NCBI GenBank assembly: GCA_005765155.1
Contig: VCCP01000004.1
Span: 3,472,001 to 3,536,000, forward strand
Length of the DNA: 64,000 nt
Source of the DNA: Zelopaecilomyces penicillatus
Lineage: Eukaryota > Ascomycota > Sordariomycetes > Hypocreales > Pseudodiploosporaceae
Direction of reading: 5' to 3'
Part shown: piece by piece, positions 28,546 to 39,858 of the stretch
How the letters are laid out: every line of letters starts with the position of its first letter
Position numbering within the stretch: the first letter of the stretch is position 1
Program-made: the position numbers and the translations under genes
The notes under the pieces: model-generated
Seen by the model: the letters and a program-made list of their open reading frames with translations, nothing else
What the model was told of the DNA's origin: nothing
Databases searched by the model: none

Positions 28546-29795
28546 TATAAAGGGAATTCTAGATATAATTAAATAGAATTATATAGCTTTAATTAGTTAA
28601 TTAATAATAAAACTTATACTTAAATTAAATTATTTTTCTTTTATACCCTTTAAATATAAAAAGCTATTAAAGCCTTAATAATTAATAATCTTTTAGGTTA
28701 TATATTATAATCAGATACTTAAATACTTAATCCTATTATAATTATCTTCTCCTCTAAGGGTAATATTTTAATATCTTTATTATATCTCTATTACCTTATA
28801 ATAGATTTTCTTTATTATTATTATTTTATTATTCTAGAATTTTTATTTTCTTAGAACTTAGATTTAATATATTCTTTTTATTTATTTATAATTATATCTT
28901 TTATTATATCTCTTTTATTTATTTCTTTTATTTTATTACCCTTTTACTATCCCTTTATTATATTATTATACCTTTTAAAAGATCTATTACCTAAATCTAT
29001 ATAACTATAAAGTAATTAGATTATATTAAACTAATTATTATAAAATATATATAATATATATATTATATATAAATAGCTATAATAATAGATATTAAGATAA
29101 TAAAAGGGTGGATTAAGCCTAATAAAATAATATTAATCTAGTATTTATTTATTAATACTAAATCGATATATTATTAATAATATAATAATAGGAATAATAT
29201 TTATTAATAATATATTAATCTATACTATTTAAATACGTTTTATTAATGATTTAATAATATTTAAATTTATAATCCTTATATTAAATAATACCTAAGAGTT
29301 AAGTAATATACTTAACTTTTTAGATATAATACTTAATATATATATCCTTAATAAAAATAGTAATTATAATAAAAATAATCTTTTTATTTTTATAGATAAA
29401 TTTATTTAATAGATTATTAATATATTACTTAAGCTTTATTATACCTTTAAATCAGCTAAAACTATATATTATTAGGCTTATAGTATTATTAGCCTTATTA
29501 AGGCTTAAATTAAGGCTAATAAAGCCTATAAAAAGAAAAAGAAGGTCTATTAAATATTATTAACTATCTAATAGCCCTACCTCTAAAAATAATAAAATAT
29601 TTAAATAAATCTATAAATATTTTATCTATACTTTAATATTAATTTAATAATAAACTATTTAAATTTAATAGGTAAATCTTAAGACCTTATATTATATTAA
29701 TTTAATTAAATAAAAGGCTATACAAAGCCTTTATCTTATATAGATAAACACTAGCTTTATATCTTAATAATATATTAAATATATAGCTTATACTT
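28546..29795 (-). mobile_element. G1c: 3' end fragment of a G1 element
   Basis: A 195-bp LTR (28546-28740) begins TATAAAGGGAATTCTAGATA and ends CCTATTATA. It is followed by about 1.05 kb colinear with 41566-42613 of the complete G1 element. The purine tract (ATTATCTTCTCC on the + strand) follows the LTR directly, so this is a 3' LTR on the minus strand. The fragment stops at 29795, where an L-family LTR begins. Mutation load is intermediate between the two other G1 copies. Confidence 0.85.
29101..29795 (+). pseudogene. Antisense ORF of G1c, truncated by an L LTR
   Basis: This is colinear and in register with the + strand ORF at 41926-42893. A conserved stretch gives LNFLDIILNIYILNK, then QQIINILLKLYYTFKSAKT and NKAYKKKKKVYQ. 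Stop codons fall at the same former Gln positions as in the other copy. The Met codon used in the 42 kb copy is ATA here (29236-29238 region), a G-to-A change. The frame is cut at 29795. Confidence 0.55.
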
Positions 29796-30185
29796 TAATA
29801 ACTAAGTTAAACACACCCCCTTACTAGTTAATTAAGCTATAGTTATATAAGCTATACTTAAGGGGATTAAATTATATAAATAGATAGGCTATACCTAAGC
29901 GATTTAAATAAGCAGATATTATTAAATTTAAGTTTTTTCCCTCTTCTATCTAAGAATTTTCTAATATATTTAAAAGACTAGCTATTAAAAAGCTATCTTC
30001 TTTATTTGATAAATTATAAGATAATTAATTAATCTCTTAAATTTATTTTATTATATTATTATTTTATAGTTTTTCTTACTTATTTAATCCTTATAAATTA
30101 TACTAGCTATATAATTACCTTAAAATTATATTATAATTCTATAAATAATATTAATATTAATATATATATTATTTTCCCCTTATTA
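29796..30185 (+). repeat. L-family LTR, copy 1
   Basis: It is 390 bp, starting TAATAACTAAGTTAAACACA and ending CCTTATTA. It aligns along its full length with 32052-32439 and, inverted, with 50283-50673. Comparison of the three suggests original ends TGATAGCTGGG...CTTATCA, the standard TG...CA form. GTTTTCC near the end and CTATTAAAAAGCTATCTTCT are shared landmarks. Confidence 0.85.
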
Positions 30186-32051
30186 AAACTAATAATTAAG
30201 ATAAAATAATATCTTATTTATTTTATTATTAAAAGAATTAATTAATACTAGACCAATAATATAATATATTTAAAAACACTTTTAAGCTATTATAAGAATT
30301 AATCTAAGAAGAATTATTATAAATACTCTTATAAAACCTTTTAATTAATATAATTAAAAGATACCTCTAAGGATAATAGCCTAGAAATCTAAAAGTAAAA
30401 AAGCCAAGCTTATTTATTAAAAAACCTAAAATCTATAAAGCAGGGATATTATATATTATCCTAATTAAATAATAAGATATTATTAATTTCTTTTCTATTA
30501 AAATCCAATATTATAGAATATTAAATTATTAAAAGAAAAAATAAAAGAATATTTAATCCTAAGATAAGCTTTTATTTAAAATATATATAAAAATAATTTA
30601 TATATTAAATATTAGATTAAAAAAATAAGATACCTTAAACTTATTAATTTTATTTAATTAAAATATAAATAAATATAAAAAGAACTATTATAAATAATCA
30701 GCTTATATAGCTTTTAATACTAATCACTTAATTAATAATAAGTTATATTAGCTATATATTAACCCTTAGTTTTACTTTTTTATATTATAGATTAATATTT
30801 TAATAATTTAGCTAATCTTAAAAAATATTTTTATCTTTTTTCTCTCTTTATAGGTCTTATTCTTAATATTAAAAAAGCTTTCTATTTAAAAGCAACCTTG
30901 GTATTTTAAAAATAAAATATTATTTAATTATAATAATATAAGAATTATTATTCTTAACTTAAGTATAATATCTATCCCTAAAGAAAAGGTTTTATATTAA
31001 TATTAAGATATAATTAATAAGATATTATTATATAAGAATTAAGATAACTCCTTCTTAGATTAGATATCTAAATATCTCTATAATAGAAAGCCTTTATTAC
31101 TATTTAATCTTTTTAATATACTATTAACCTTTAATTTAAATAAATACTCTTTATATTAAAAAAGAAAATCTTTAAATAGCTTTAACTCTACTATTAAAAT
31201 TATTATTCCTAAAATTATTATCTTTAATATCCTTATTTTAAGTATTTCTTTATCTAGTATAATATCTATTATAAATTCTAATAGCTTTTCCCTTAATAAA
31301 TCAGGCTTATAATTAATTAATTAATTAAGGGATAATATTATTAAGAGTTTTTAATAAAATATTATTAAAATTAATATTACTCTCTTTAATAATCTTAAGG
31401 ATATCCTTATTATAAATAAACCTAAAAGATATACTATTAATCTTAAGCTTATTAAATACTTTAATAAAACTAATATTATTAAATACCTTTTAAACTATAA
31501 GCTTAAGATAAAAAGTAATAATATAACTAATAAAGAAAAATATAACTACTTTATATATTATATAATTAATATTTATAAAGGTATTATTCAGGGATTTATC
31601 TATAATCTTTTATAAATAAAAATTAAAAAAGTATTAAAGAATTATTTCTTTAAAAAAGACTTATAATAATTAAGATTATATAAAGATTATTTAAAAATAC
31701 TTAAATAATAATACTTAGAATCTATTAAAGATATTCTAAACTAGTTTAATAGGTATAGATTCTATATTTCCTAATATAATTTAAATTAAAAGAACTTAAA
31801 ACTATTATCTTATATATTATATAAGTAGCTTTAAGGATACTTTAATAATTAAATAATTATTAAACTAGCTATTAAATAATATAAGACTTTTAATAATCTT
31901 AGAAATTAGATAAATATAATTATTATTAAGATAATACTTAATTAAATTATTATAATAAAGAATTTAATTATATAGGACCTTTATCTTAAAGAAAAGTTCT
32001 TTTTAATTATTATTAAGATTATATCTCTTAAAGCTAAGCTAATAGATATTT
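30186..32051 (+). pseudogene. L-family internal region with gag-like relic
   Basis: This lies between two direct L LTRs. The first 700 bases show no readable protein. From about 30880 to 31800 the + strand matches 64000-62995 read on the minus strand (for example AATAGGTATAGATTCTATAT at 31758-31777). With TAA/TAG taken as former Gln it gives QFNRYRFYISQYNLNQKNL and SYILYK, a hydrophilic protein in the position of a retrotransposon Gag; the assignment rests on position and on the copy next to RT/IN in the minus-strand element. No protease, RT or integrase fits in 1.87 kb, so this is either a deletion product or a non-autonomous element. Confidence 0.5.
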
Positions 32052-32439
32052 TGATAGCTAGGTTAAATATACCCCCTTACTAGTTAACTAAGCTATAGCT
32101 ATATAAGCTGCACTTAGAGGGATTGAACTGTATAAGTAGATAGGCCATACCCGGGCTATTTGAACGGGTAGATATCATCGAATTTAAGTTTTTTTCCTCC
32201 CTTTACCCAAGAATTTTCTAGTGTATTTAAAAGACTAGCTATTAAAAAGCTATCTTCTTTATCTAATCAGTTATAGGATAATCAATTAATCCCTTAAGTT
32301 TAATTCATTATATCACTGCTTTATAGCTTTTCTTGCCTATTTAATCCTTGTGGACTACACTGGCTATATAATTACCCTAAAATCATTCTATAGTTCTATA
32401 GGTAGTATTAGTATTATATATATTGTTTTCTCTTTATTA
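32052..32439 (+). repeat. L-family LTR, copy 2 (least mutated of the + strand pair)
   Basis: It is 388 bp, starting TGATAGCTAGGTTAAATATA and ending TCTTTATTA. It keeps several CA/TG sites (GCTGCACTTAGAGG, GTGGACTACACTGG) that copy 1 has lost by C-to-T and G-to-A change. No matching 5-bp duplication flanks copies 1 and 2 as a pair (TACTT left, AAATA right), so they may not be the two ends of one insertion. Copy 2 may instead be the 5' LTR of element H. Confidence 0.85.
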
Positions 32440-33617
32440 AAATATAAAGAAATTAATTAAGCTTATTAATAATCTTAAGATTAATATAATTATTAAAGAA
32501 GATATTATTTAAATAATTATTAAAATATAAATAAGTATTAATATATATATTAATAAGGATCTATAATATAAAAGCTTAATAAGTTTTTTATTTAATTAAA
32601 TAATATTTAATTTTAATAATAATAAGGATTTTAATATCTTCTTTTTTTAAAAAAGATAAGATAAAAATAATTATTAATACTATAACTTATTAAATTATTT
32701 TCCCTCCTATTATAATAAATTAATATATAATACTGAATTTAAATTCTATATATATAATTTATATACTAGGATATTAAACCTAGAATATATTATAGACTAG
32801 AGTATAATTCCTTCTACTATTATATAATAATTCCTTAAAATAAAAGAATACTATTAAAAGCTTATAATAGTTTAGGCTATTAACTTCCTTAATTATAATT
32901 ATATCCCTTATCCTCTTAATTAAAGTTAGAGCCCTTTAATACTTTAAATAAATATTAAATAAATATAAAGATATAATCTTTAGAAAATATATCTCTTATT
33001 TAAGCTTTAAATAATAACCTATAAAATTATAATACTTAAATATTATATCTAATAAAAATATAATCTAAATTTCTTTTATATTATTCTTTTAATATAAAGA
33101 TATAAAGGATTAAATAATATTAATATATATAATTAATATAAATATTAATAAAAGAAAGAGATAAAAAAGTAATAATAGAGAATTAATTAAATCTTTAATT
33201 ATTATATATTAAAAGCCTATTCCTAAGGCTATCTTAATATTAAATAAAATAATACCTTTTAATCTAATAATTATATCTAAAAATATATTATAAATAATAA
33301 ATTAAAATATAAGACTTCCTTATTATTAATTAAAATTAAAAAAGACTTTATTTATAAAGATAATTACTATATCACTTTATATATTAATTAATCTTAATCT
33401 AGAGCTTAGAATAATTATAGATCAGAACCTATTAAATTAAGCTAAAGATATAATAAAAGTTCTTTATATTCTTAAAAATAGATTAGATAATCCTATATCT
33501 TTAATAAAACTAAAGAATATAATAAAAGCAATTTAAGTTTATCTATAAATAAGATATAATAAAGCCTTTTTTAATAAGCTAATTAAACAATTATATACTA
33601 GTATTATAACTATAATT
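32440..33617 (+). pseudogene. Relic retrotransposon sequence, probably the 5' part of gypsy element H
   Basis: This moderately AT-rich DNA is interrupted at 33618 by copia A. Reading resumes after A at 39859 and leads into an aspartic protease (about 40120) and reverse transcriptase (about 41200) on the same strand, so this stretch is placed where leader and gag would lie. I see no defensible zinc knuckle or Gag motif, and stop codons are frequent in all frames. The assignment is by position only. Confidence 0.35.
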
Positions 33618-33622
33618 AAGAT
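33618..33622 (+). other. Target-site duplication AAGAT, left of copia A
   Basis: AAGAT at 33618-33622 is repeated exactly at 39854-39858, immediately outside the two 421-bp LTRs. Confidence 0.9.
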
Positions 33623-34043
33623 TATTAAAATAAAATGGGTTTTTTTTATATATAGCAGCCTAACCTGCTATAGTCTAGCAGCTTAATCTGCTATAGCCTA
33701 GCAGCTAGACCTATATAGCTTAGTAAGCTAAGCTTATAAAGCCCTTATAACTTAACCTATAAAGGGATAGACTAGTGCTTACTTTCTGTTTTAGTATTTG
33801 GAATATCTAATAATTCCAAATAGTTATTTAAAATATCTTAAAATAATTCTAAATTATCTTAGAATTAGATAGATATAAAAGATAAAAGGATTTCTAGTTA
33901 TATCCTTCTTCTTTTCTATATTAGTAATTTAATTATTTCTTTCTTCTTTTCTATAGACTTTACTCTAGATAATTATTTGCTATCTTTTTTCTATTACTAT
34001 TACTACTAGCTTTAATTATAACTTTATACTATAAATTATAATA
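33623..34043 (+). repeat. Copia A 5' LTR (421 bp)
   Basis: It starts TATTAAAATAAAATGGG (originally TGTTAAAAT, as in the 3' LTR) and ends AAATTATAATA (TGCAAATTGCAATA in LTR C). It contains three short palindromic units of the type AGCAGcctaacCTGCT near 33656-33715. Differences from the 3' LTR are C/T and G/A. Confidence 0.93.
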
Positions 34044-34055
34044 GGTTATAAGCCT
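34044..34055 (+). other. Primer binding site, half-tRNA(iMet) type
   Basis: GGTTATAAGCCT directly follows the LTR. It resembles the complement of the anticodon stem-loop of initiator tRNA-Met (GGTTATGAGCCC) with one G-to-A and one C-to-T change, both RIP-type. Half-tRNA priming is known for Drosophila copia and yeast Ty5. The element D site (62415-62426) supports it. Confidence 0.6.
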
Positions 34056-34396
34056 GAAAGAATAGTTATTCTAGACTGTAAAAAGAAGATTCTTTTTCCT
34101 GCTGTATTTAATCTCTTTATATATTAGATTTTTCGTCCCTTCTCTGACCAATCGGACTTATATTTCCTATCAATCAGAAGTTATAAAAAACACTATATAT
34201 ATAAGAGTTAAATATCAGACCTATAGCTTATAGTATAACCTACTTTCAGATTTATAGATTACTAATTTAGACTTATAGAATTATAGGTTATAGCTTTATT
34301 AACTATATCAAATATAGTTAATTACTTGAATTGTTAGTTAACTTTATAAAAGGCCTATATAAGACTATAGAAGTTAGCTGATTAAGCAAAGATGCT

Positions 34397-37300
34397 ATAC
34401 CGGCTATGCTATAACCTGATTATAGCTAGTATATGATAAGCAACCCTTATGCCTGTTACCCCCCCTCCCTAGTTAATTGGCTATTTTTAGGGCTCTTATT
34501 AAGACCTGGCCACTTATAGCACTGCTATAACTGGCACTTTTAGCTGTTTATAATACTGTTATATAGCTATAAGCTTATTTTTAGAAGCTTATTTTTCCTC
34601 TATACTGTTATAACTATTAGTTATAATAGTCTGATCCTGAAAATATTAGGTTAGGACCTTTTAATAGAAGAGAATTTATTAGAATTATAGGCTCTTTGAT
34701 CTTAGATATAGGAGCTTATATAGCAATTATAATAGCTATAAGGCTAATTTACAGCGGCTATAACTGCTAAGATTATTAAAGAACCTCTATAACCTTAACT
34801 TTAGCTACCTTAGTTACTGCTATAGCCTATATAGTCTGCTAATCCATTAGGTAATCTAGCTCTAAAGGAGCTATTTAAGAAAATATAAGCCTTTCTAGAA
34901 GCTTTTAGGTTAAAAGGCTCTGATAATTATAATTAATAGCTTTAGGCCCTATCTATCTAGCTATAAGTATTAGGATTACTTAATTTTCTATTAAAACCCA
35001 CTATAAGCAGTTAATTTAGTGATCATTACTAAGCTATTTTGCTTCTATTACTTTATAATAGCTGCTTATAACACCTATAAGCCTCTATAAGTTAGGCTAT
35101 AATACCTCTGGAAGCTTATTAAATACTGAACAAGCAATACTGCTATAGTGCTACCCTATAGTATAGAACCCTCTATAGCGCCTTTTATAAGCTTAGCCTT
35201 AGCAGCTATAAAGGCTCTATAGAGGCATTTAACAGTGAATTCAACACTTAACTCGCTAGGCTATAGTTAGCTTCAGTTATTATACAGCCTATAGATTAGA
35301 TAAATCAGTATTTGAAGGCTATAAAAGAAGCTTTTCTATAATGGGCTGAATACTAAAGGAATAATATCAGGATTTATATAGTGCTTGGCACCTCTTTTAA
35401 TGCCCTGAATTTACAGTTCCTTATAGTGGACTTGCTAGAAGAGCTATAGGATAAAAGCTCTTTAGTTGTAAAAGCTAGCTCCTATAGAGCTAGAGAAGCT
35501 AAGAAACCTTCTAAAAAAACCTATAAGGACTTTAAGAAGAAGGAAAAACCGTCTAAATCCACTGAAAAATAGCCTTATAAGCCTTTTTAGAAGGATAAAA
35601 AGAAAAAGAAGCCTGCTATTAGTAGTAAGGAACTTAATAAAGCTTCCTTTATAATAGGCATTTATAACCTATCTATAGGTGACTGGAACACTACAGCTAG
35701 TACTTAAAGCTCTAATTCTGAATCTAATATAGAAGATTCAAAAGCTATAGAGCCTAAAGAAACAGCTTATAGCACCCATTATAATACTAATTTAAAGAAT
35801 GCCCTGCTATATAATACTGGCTTAATATGCTATATCATTAATAATAGAACCCTCTTTACTAGTTATAGTGCCTATAATAAGAAACCAAGGCCTATAACAA
35901 TTAATGGTGGTCCAATCTATTTAAAAGGATCTAGAATAGCTGTATTTATAGTGCTTATAGGGCTTGAACCTAGAACTTATAATACTTTAGAGCTGAAAAA
36001 TACACTATATATCCCTAATATGGATATAAATATAGTGAGTGGGGTAAAGTATTATACTTCTAGTAGTATACTTCTATAAGCGAAGCTATTTATAGTGGAC
36101 TGAACCTGCTATGGACTGCTAAACTTTACTAAACACAGCTTCTTCCTTTAGTAAAAAGAGAAGCCTATACCTAAATTTATAGGGCCTTCTAACTACTATT
36201 ATAGCTATCTAATAGCGGTTGAAATCACCTTTAAACCCCTCTCTGGTGTGTATAAGGACCTTATTGAGCCCTCTGAACCAGCTAAATAGCTGCTGGAACC
36301 AATAAAAAGCCCTGAAATTTCAGGCCTATATATACTAGAAAGCTCTGATCCAGACTTAAGCCTGCTATAAGACCTATTAGAAGATGCTATATCCCTTCTA
36401 GAACCCTCTAAAAACACTATTATAGAGGGAGATATAGGTCTTTTAGCTAAAACTAGCTATCAAAAGCTATTATAGCTAGTAAGGATTTGGTATATCTGTC
36501 TTGGCTATATTGGCTTATAGCTGCTGAAAAAGACCGCTAAAATTTCAGCGGGCTTATCTGATTTTATTATTATAAAAGAAGCAGATTTCTTCTGTTTAGC
36601 TTGTATATAGGCTAAATCAGTATATAGACCCTCTAAAAACCCAATTCTAGACCTACTAGAAGTATTAGAGGTTATAGAGAGAGATACCTTTTAGATAAAA
36701 CTGACCCCTTATAATAAGCTCCCTATAGGGCTTATTCTAATAGAAAGAAAATCCTGTTATTAAAAGGTTCTTTTACTATTTAATAAGGAAGGTTATACTG
36801 TCTTCTCTACTATAAAGGGGTTATTTAAAGGGCTAAAAGCCTATTATAAAAAATACCCTTTATAGCTATATTTCGATGGTAGAAAAGAGGTCTTAGTACT
36901 ATTAAAAGACTGGCTAGTAGGTAAAGGTATTGATTTTAGTATATCTAGCCCCTATATTTATAAGCAAAATGGTCTGCTAGAATGCTCTATAAGGGTTATT
37001 CTAGATCGATTATAGGCTACTATAATCTGGGCTTAACTACTACTTTTTCTTTGGACTGCTATTTTACCTGCTATAGTTAACCTTATCAATTATATAATGG
37101 TTATAAACAGAGACCTCAGCCTATTATAGCTCTTCTTATAAGAGCTAAAACCAGCTCTAGCAGCTAATAAGCTAAATCTGGCAGCCTATAGAGCTATTAG
37201 AGCCTATTATGAGGTTGTTATCCCTATTAAGAAGCACTAATAAGGTACTAAATTAAGCCCTAGAATAGAGCCAGCTAGGCTGCTGACCATATTAAGCAAA

Positions 37301-39403
37301 AATATCTATTCAGTCTATATACCTTTCTGCTGGTAGGTAACTAAGATCTCTTTTCTTTATATTATAGAAGGAATAGGCCCTATAAGTCAGGGCCTTAAGG
37401 GCAATTTTCACAGTCTTCAGAGCTCTTTTAGCTTAGAGAGAGAATTAAAAGAGCTTTATACCCTGCTAAAATCAACAGATCAATCTACCCTAAAGGATCT
37501 AACTGATTTATAAGCCCTTGATTAAGCCAGAAGACCTATCCAGCTGCCAGAGCCTGTATTATAGATGCTATAACAGCTGCCATAACCGCTATAATAGCTG
37601 CCACAGCCTATATCATAGCCTGTAATACAATTGCCACAGCCTATTGAACAGCCTGAACAGTTATTAGAAGACTCTGAATCTATACAGTTAGATCTTGTCT
37701 ACCTTATAGATATCTATTATAAGCTAAAGATAAAGTTCATTGCTAAGGCTTCTTTAGAACCTGCTGGCTGGAAACAAGCCCTAGAAGACCCTGCTAAAAA
37801 CCAATGGATTAGTGCTATTTATAGCGAATTCCATCAGATTTTACAAGCTAAAGTCATGTATTTTATCTCTTTTTTAGAGGTTCCAAAAGACCAAAAAATC
37901 CTGAAAAATAGGCTTGTTCTTAAGCTTAAAAAGGATTTATAAAATCAGCCCTTAAAATATAAGGCTAGGCTTGTTATAAAGGGTTTTATGTAAATTGAAG
38001 GAAAAGATTACTTTGAAACATTTGCAGCTACTAGTATTCCTTCTACTTGGCGGATTTTACTAGCTTTAGCAGTCTCTTATAACTAGGAAATCGAATAAAT
38101 CGATTTTATAGGGGCCTTTTTAAATAGCCAGTTATCTAAGGATATTTTTATGGAATTTCTAGAAGGTCTCTCTTCTTTTATAGAGACCTAGACCCCTGAA
38201 AACCAGCCTTTAACAGCCTTATTAGCTAAGCTAGGCTATAACTCTGCTATAAAACAGGTTATCCTGCTAAAAAAGGCCCTATATAGGCTAAAGCAAGGCC
38301 CCTGTGAATAATAATAGCAGCTAATTAAGCTGCTAGCTATCCTAGGGTTTTAACCCTTAGTCTTTGACCCGGCTGTCTTTATTAACGCCCAGACTAATAC
38401 CTTTATTATCACCTATATTGATGACTGCCTTATTATAGGACCTGACCTACCCTATATTAACAGGCTAAAATGCCTATTAAATAAGGTTTTTGCTATAAAA
38501 GATAGAGGCTCTATAGCCTTTTTCTTAGGGGTCTAAATCAGCTGTAATCGGGCTAAAAAGGAGCTATAGTTATACTAGTCTTAGTATATTAATGAGGCTC
38601 TTTAGCGCTTTCAGCTATAAGATGTAACCCCTATAGCTATCCCCCTACAGCCCAGAGCACTCAAAGAACCCTTAAAAAGGGGTCTTATCCCTGCTAAATA
38701 ATAGACCTATTAATAGATTATAGGGACTTTAATATATCTTATATTGCTTTCTAGGCCTGATATAGCCTTTCTAATACAGTGGCTTTCTCAATATATATAA
38801 CAGGGCTATATTAACCATTATAACACAGCTAGGAATCTTCTAAAGTATCTAAAAGGCTTTAAAGAACTAGCTATCTTATATAAGGCCTTAGGCCTTATAC
38901 AGGCTAGACAGCTAGCTCTTCAGCTGCTAGGCTATTTAGACAGTAATTTTGCAGGCTGTAAAACCACTAGCAAATCCATTTATAGGTATCTCTTTAAGCT
39001 AGCTAGTAGGCCTATCTACTGAAAGGCTAAAAAACAGATTATTATAGCCCTCTTAATTATAGAAGCTGAATTAGATGCTTTAGTAGAGGCTATAAAAGAG
39101 CTAAAATGGCTCTCTGGGCTCTTTATAGAGCTAAAAATCCCCCTTTAGCAGTCTATAGACCTATATTATAATAATACAGCCTCTATAAGTAATGCTAAGA
39201 ACCCTGATCAGTATACCTAAACTAAGTATACCCTGCTAAAATTCTATTATATTAGGCAGGAAGCAGCTAGCAAGCTATTTAAGATAAATTATCTTATAAC
39301 TAAGGCTATGCCTGCTGATAGGCTAACTAAGGCTTTAATAGGCCTTATTTTTCAAGGCTTTTTAAGCCTTTTAAACCTGTAAAAACCCTTTATAAAGAGC
39401 TAG
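34397..39403 (+). pseudogene. Copia A gag-pol polyprotein, disabled by nonsense mutations
   Basis: One frame runs from 34397, where the start codon is now ATA, to TAG at 39401-39403. It spans 1669 codons, six bases longer than in element D, with no net frameshift. Domains: Gag (to about 35700, Lys-rich tail around KKKEKPSK-type sequence); pre-integrase segment with LELKNTLYIPNMDINIVSG (about 35985-36045); integrase zinc region (FFCLAC near 36590-36607); integrase core with Asp in LYFDG (about 36868-36882) and Glu in QNGLLE (36965-36982); a Pro/Gln-rich linker (37530-37660); RT starting near GWKQALEDPAKNQWI (37769-37813) with YIDD at 38414-38425; RNase H with GYLDSNFAG (38930-38956). In-frame stops are mainly TAG/TAA at Gln or Trp positions, as RIP predicts. 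The open stretch 37631-37942 is only the longest surviving piece. Confidence 0.9.
37530..37665 (+). repeat. Pro/Gln-rich minisatellite between integrase and RT of copia A
   Basis: Degenerate units of CAGCTGCCACAGCCT type encode QLPQP/QQLPQP repeats. Element D has the same linker at about 58830-58935 on the minus strand. It probably encodes a flexible linker joining integrase to RT. Confidence 0.7.
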
Positions 39404-39424
39404 CTATATACTATATAGCTTGCT

Positions 39425-39432
39425 AGAGGGAG
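39425..39432 (+). other. Polypurine tract of copia A
   Basis: AGAGGGAG immediately precedes the 3' LTR; the same tract occurs inverted in element D at 57045-57052. It would prime plus-strand DNA synthesis. Confidence 0.8.
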
Positions 39433-39853
39433 TGTTAAAATAAAATGGGTTTTTTCTATATATAGCAGTCTAATCTGCTATAGTCTAGCAGCTTAATCTA
39501 CTATAGCCTAGCAGCTAGACCTGTATAGCTTAATAAGCTAAGCTTATAAAGCCCTTATAGCTTAACCTATAAAGGGATAGACTAGTGCTTACTTTCTATT
39601 TTAGTATTTGGAATATCTAATAATTCCAAATAGTTATTTGGAATATCTTAAAATAATTCTAAATTATCTTAGAATTAGATAGATATAAAAGATAGAAGGA
39701 TTCCTAGTTATATCCTTTTTCTTTTCTATATTAGTAATTTAATCACTTCTTTCTTCTTTTCTATAGACTTCACTCTGGATAACTATTCGCTGCCTTTCTT
39801 CCATTACTCTTGCTATTAGCTTTAGTTATAACTTTATACTGTAAATTATAATA
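39433..39853 (+). repeat. Copia A 3' LTR (421 bp)
   Basis: It starts TGTTAAAATAAAATGGG and ends AAATTATAATA, the same length as the 5' LTR. It retains the original TG at its start. Confidence 0.93.
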
Positions 39854-39858
39854 AAGAT

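Larger units (their letters stand above)
33623..39853 (+). mobile_element. Copia A: full-length Ty1/copia retrotransposon, inactive
   Basis: It is 6231 bp with two 421-bp LTRs, a 5-bp target duplication, a primer site at 34044-34055, a polypurine tract at 39425-39432 and one gag-pol frame. Domain order (Gag, pre-integrase/zinc region, integrase, RT, RNase H) is that of Ty1/copia. It is inserted in the gypsy relic H between its presumed 5' part and its protease. Mutation load is much lower than in its host sequence. Several dozen in-frame TAG/TAA codons and a lost start codon make it inactive. Confidence 0.95.

Noticed and set aside
36205..36417. A minus-strand 70-residue frame in copia A, with its counterpart at 60059-60271 in copia D
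   Set aside because: Both are antisense to the gag-pol frame in the same homologous segment. The sense frame is the one with copia motifs; the antisense frame is a shadow created by codon bias.
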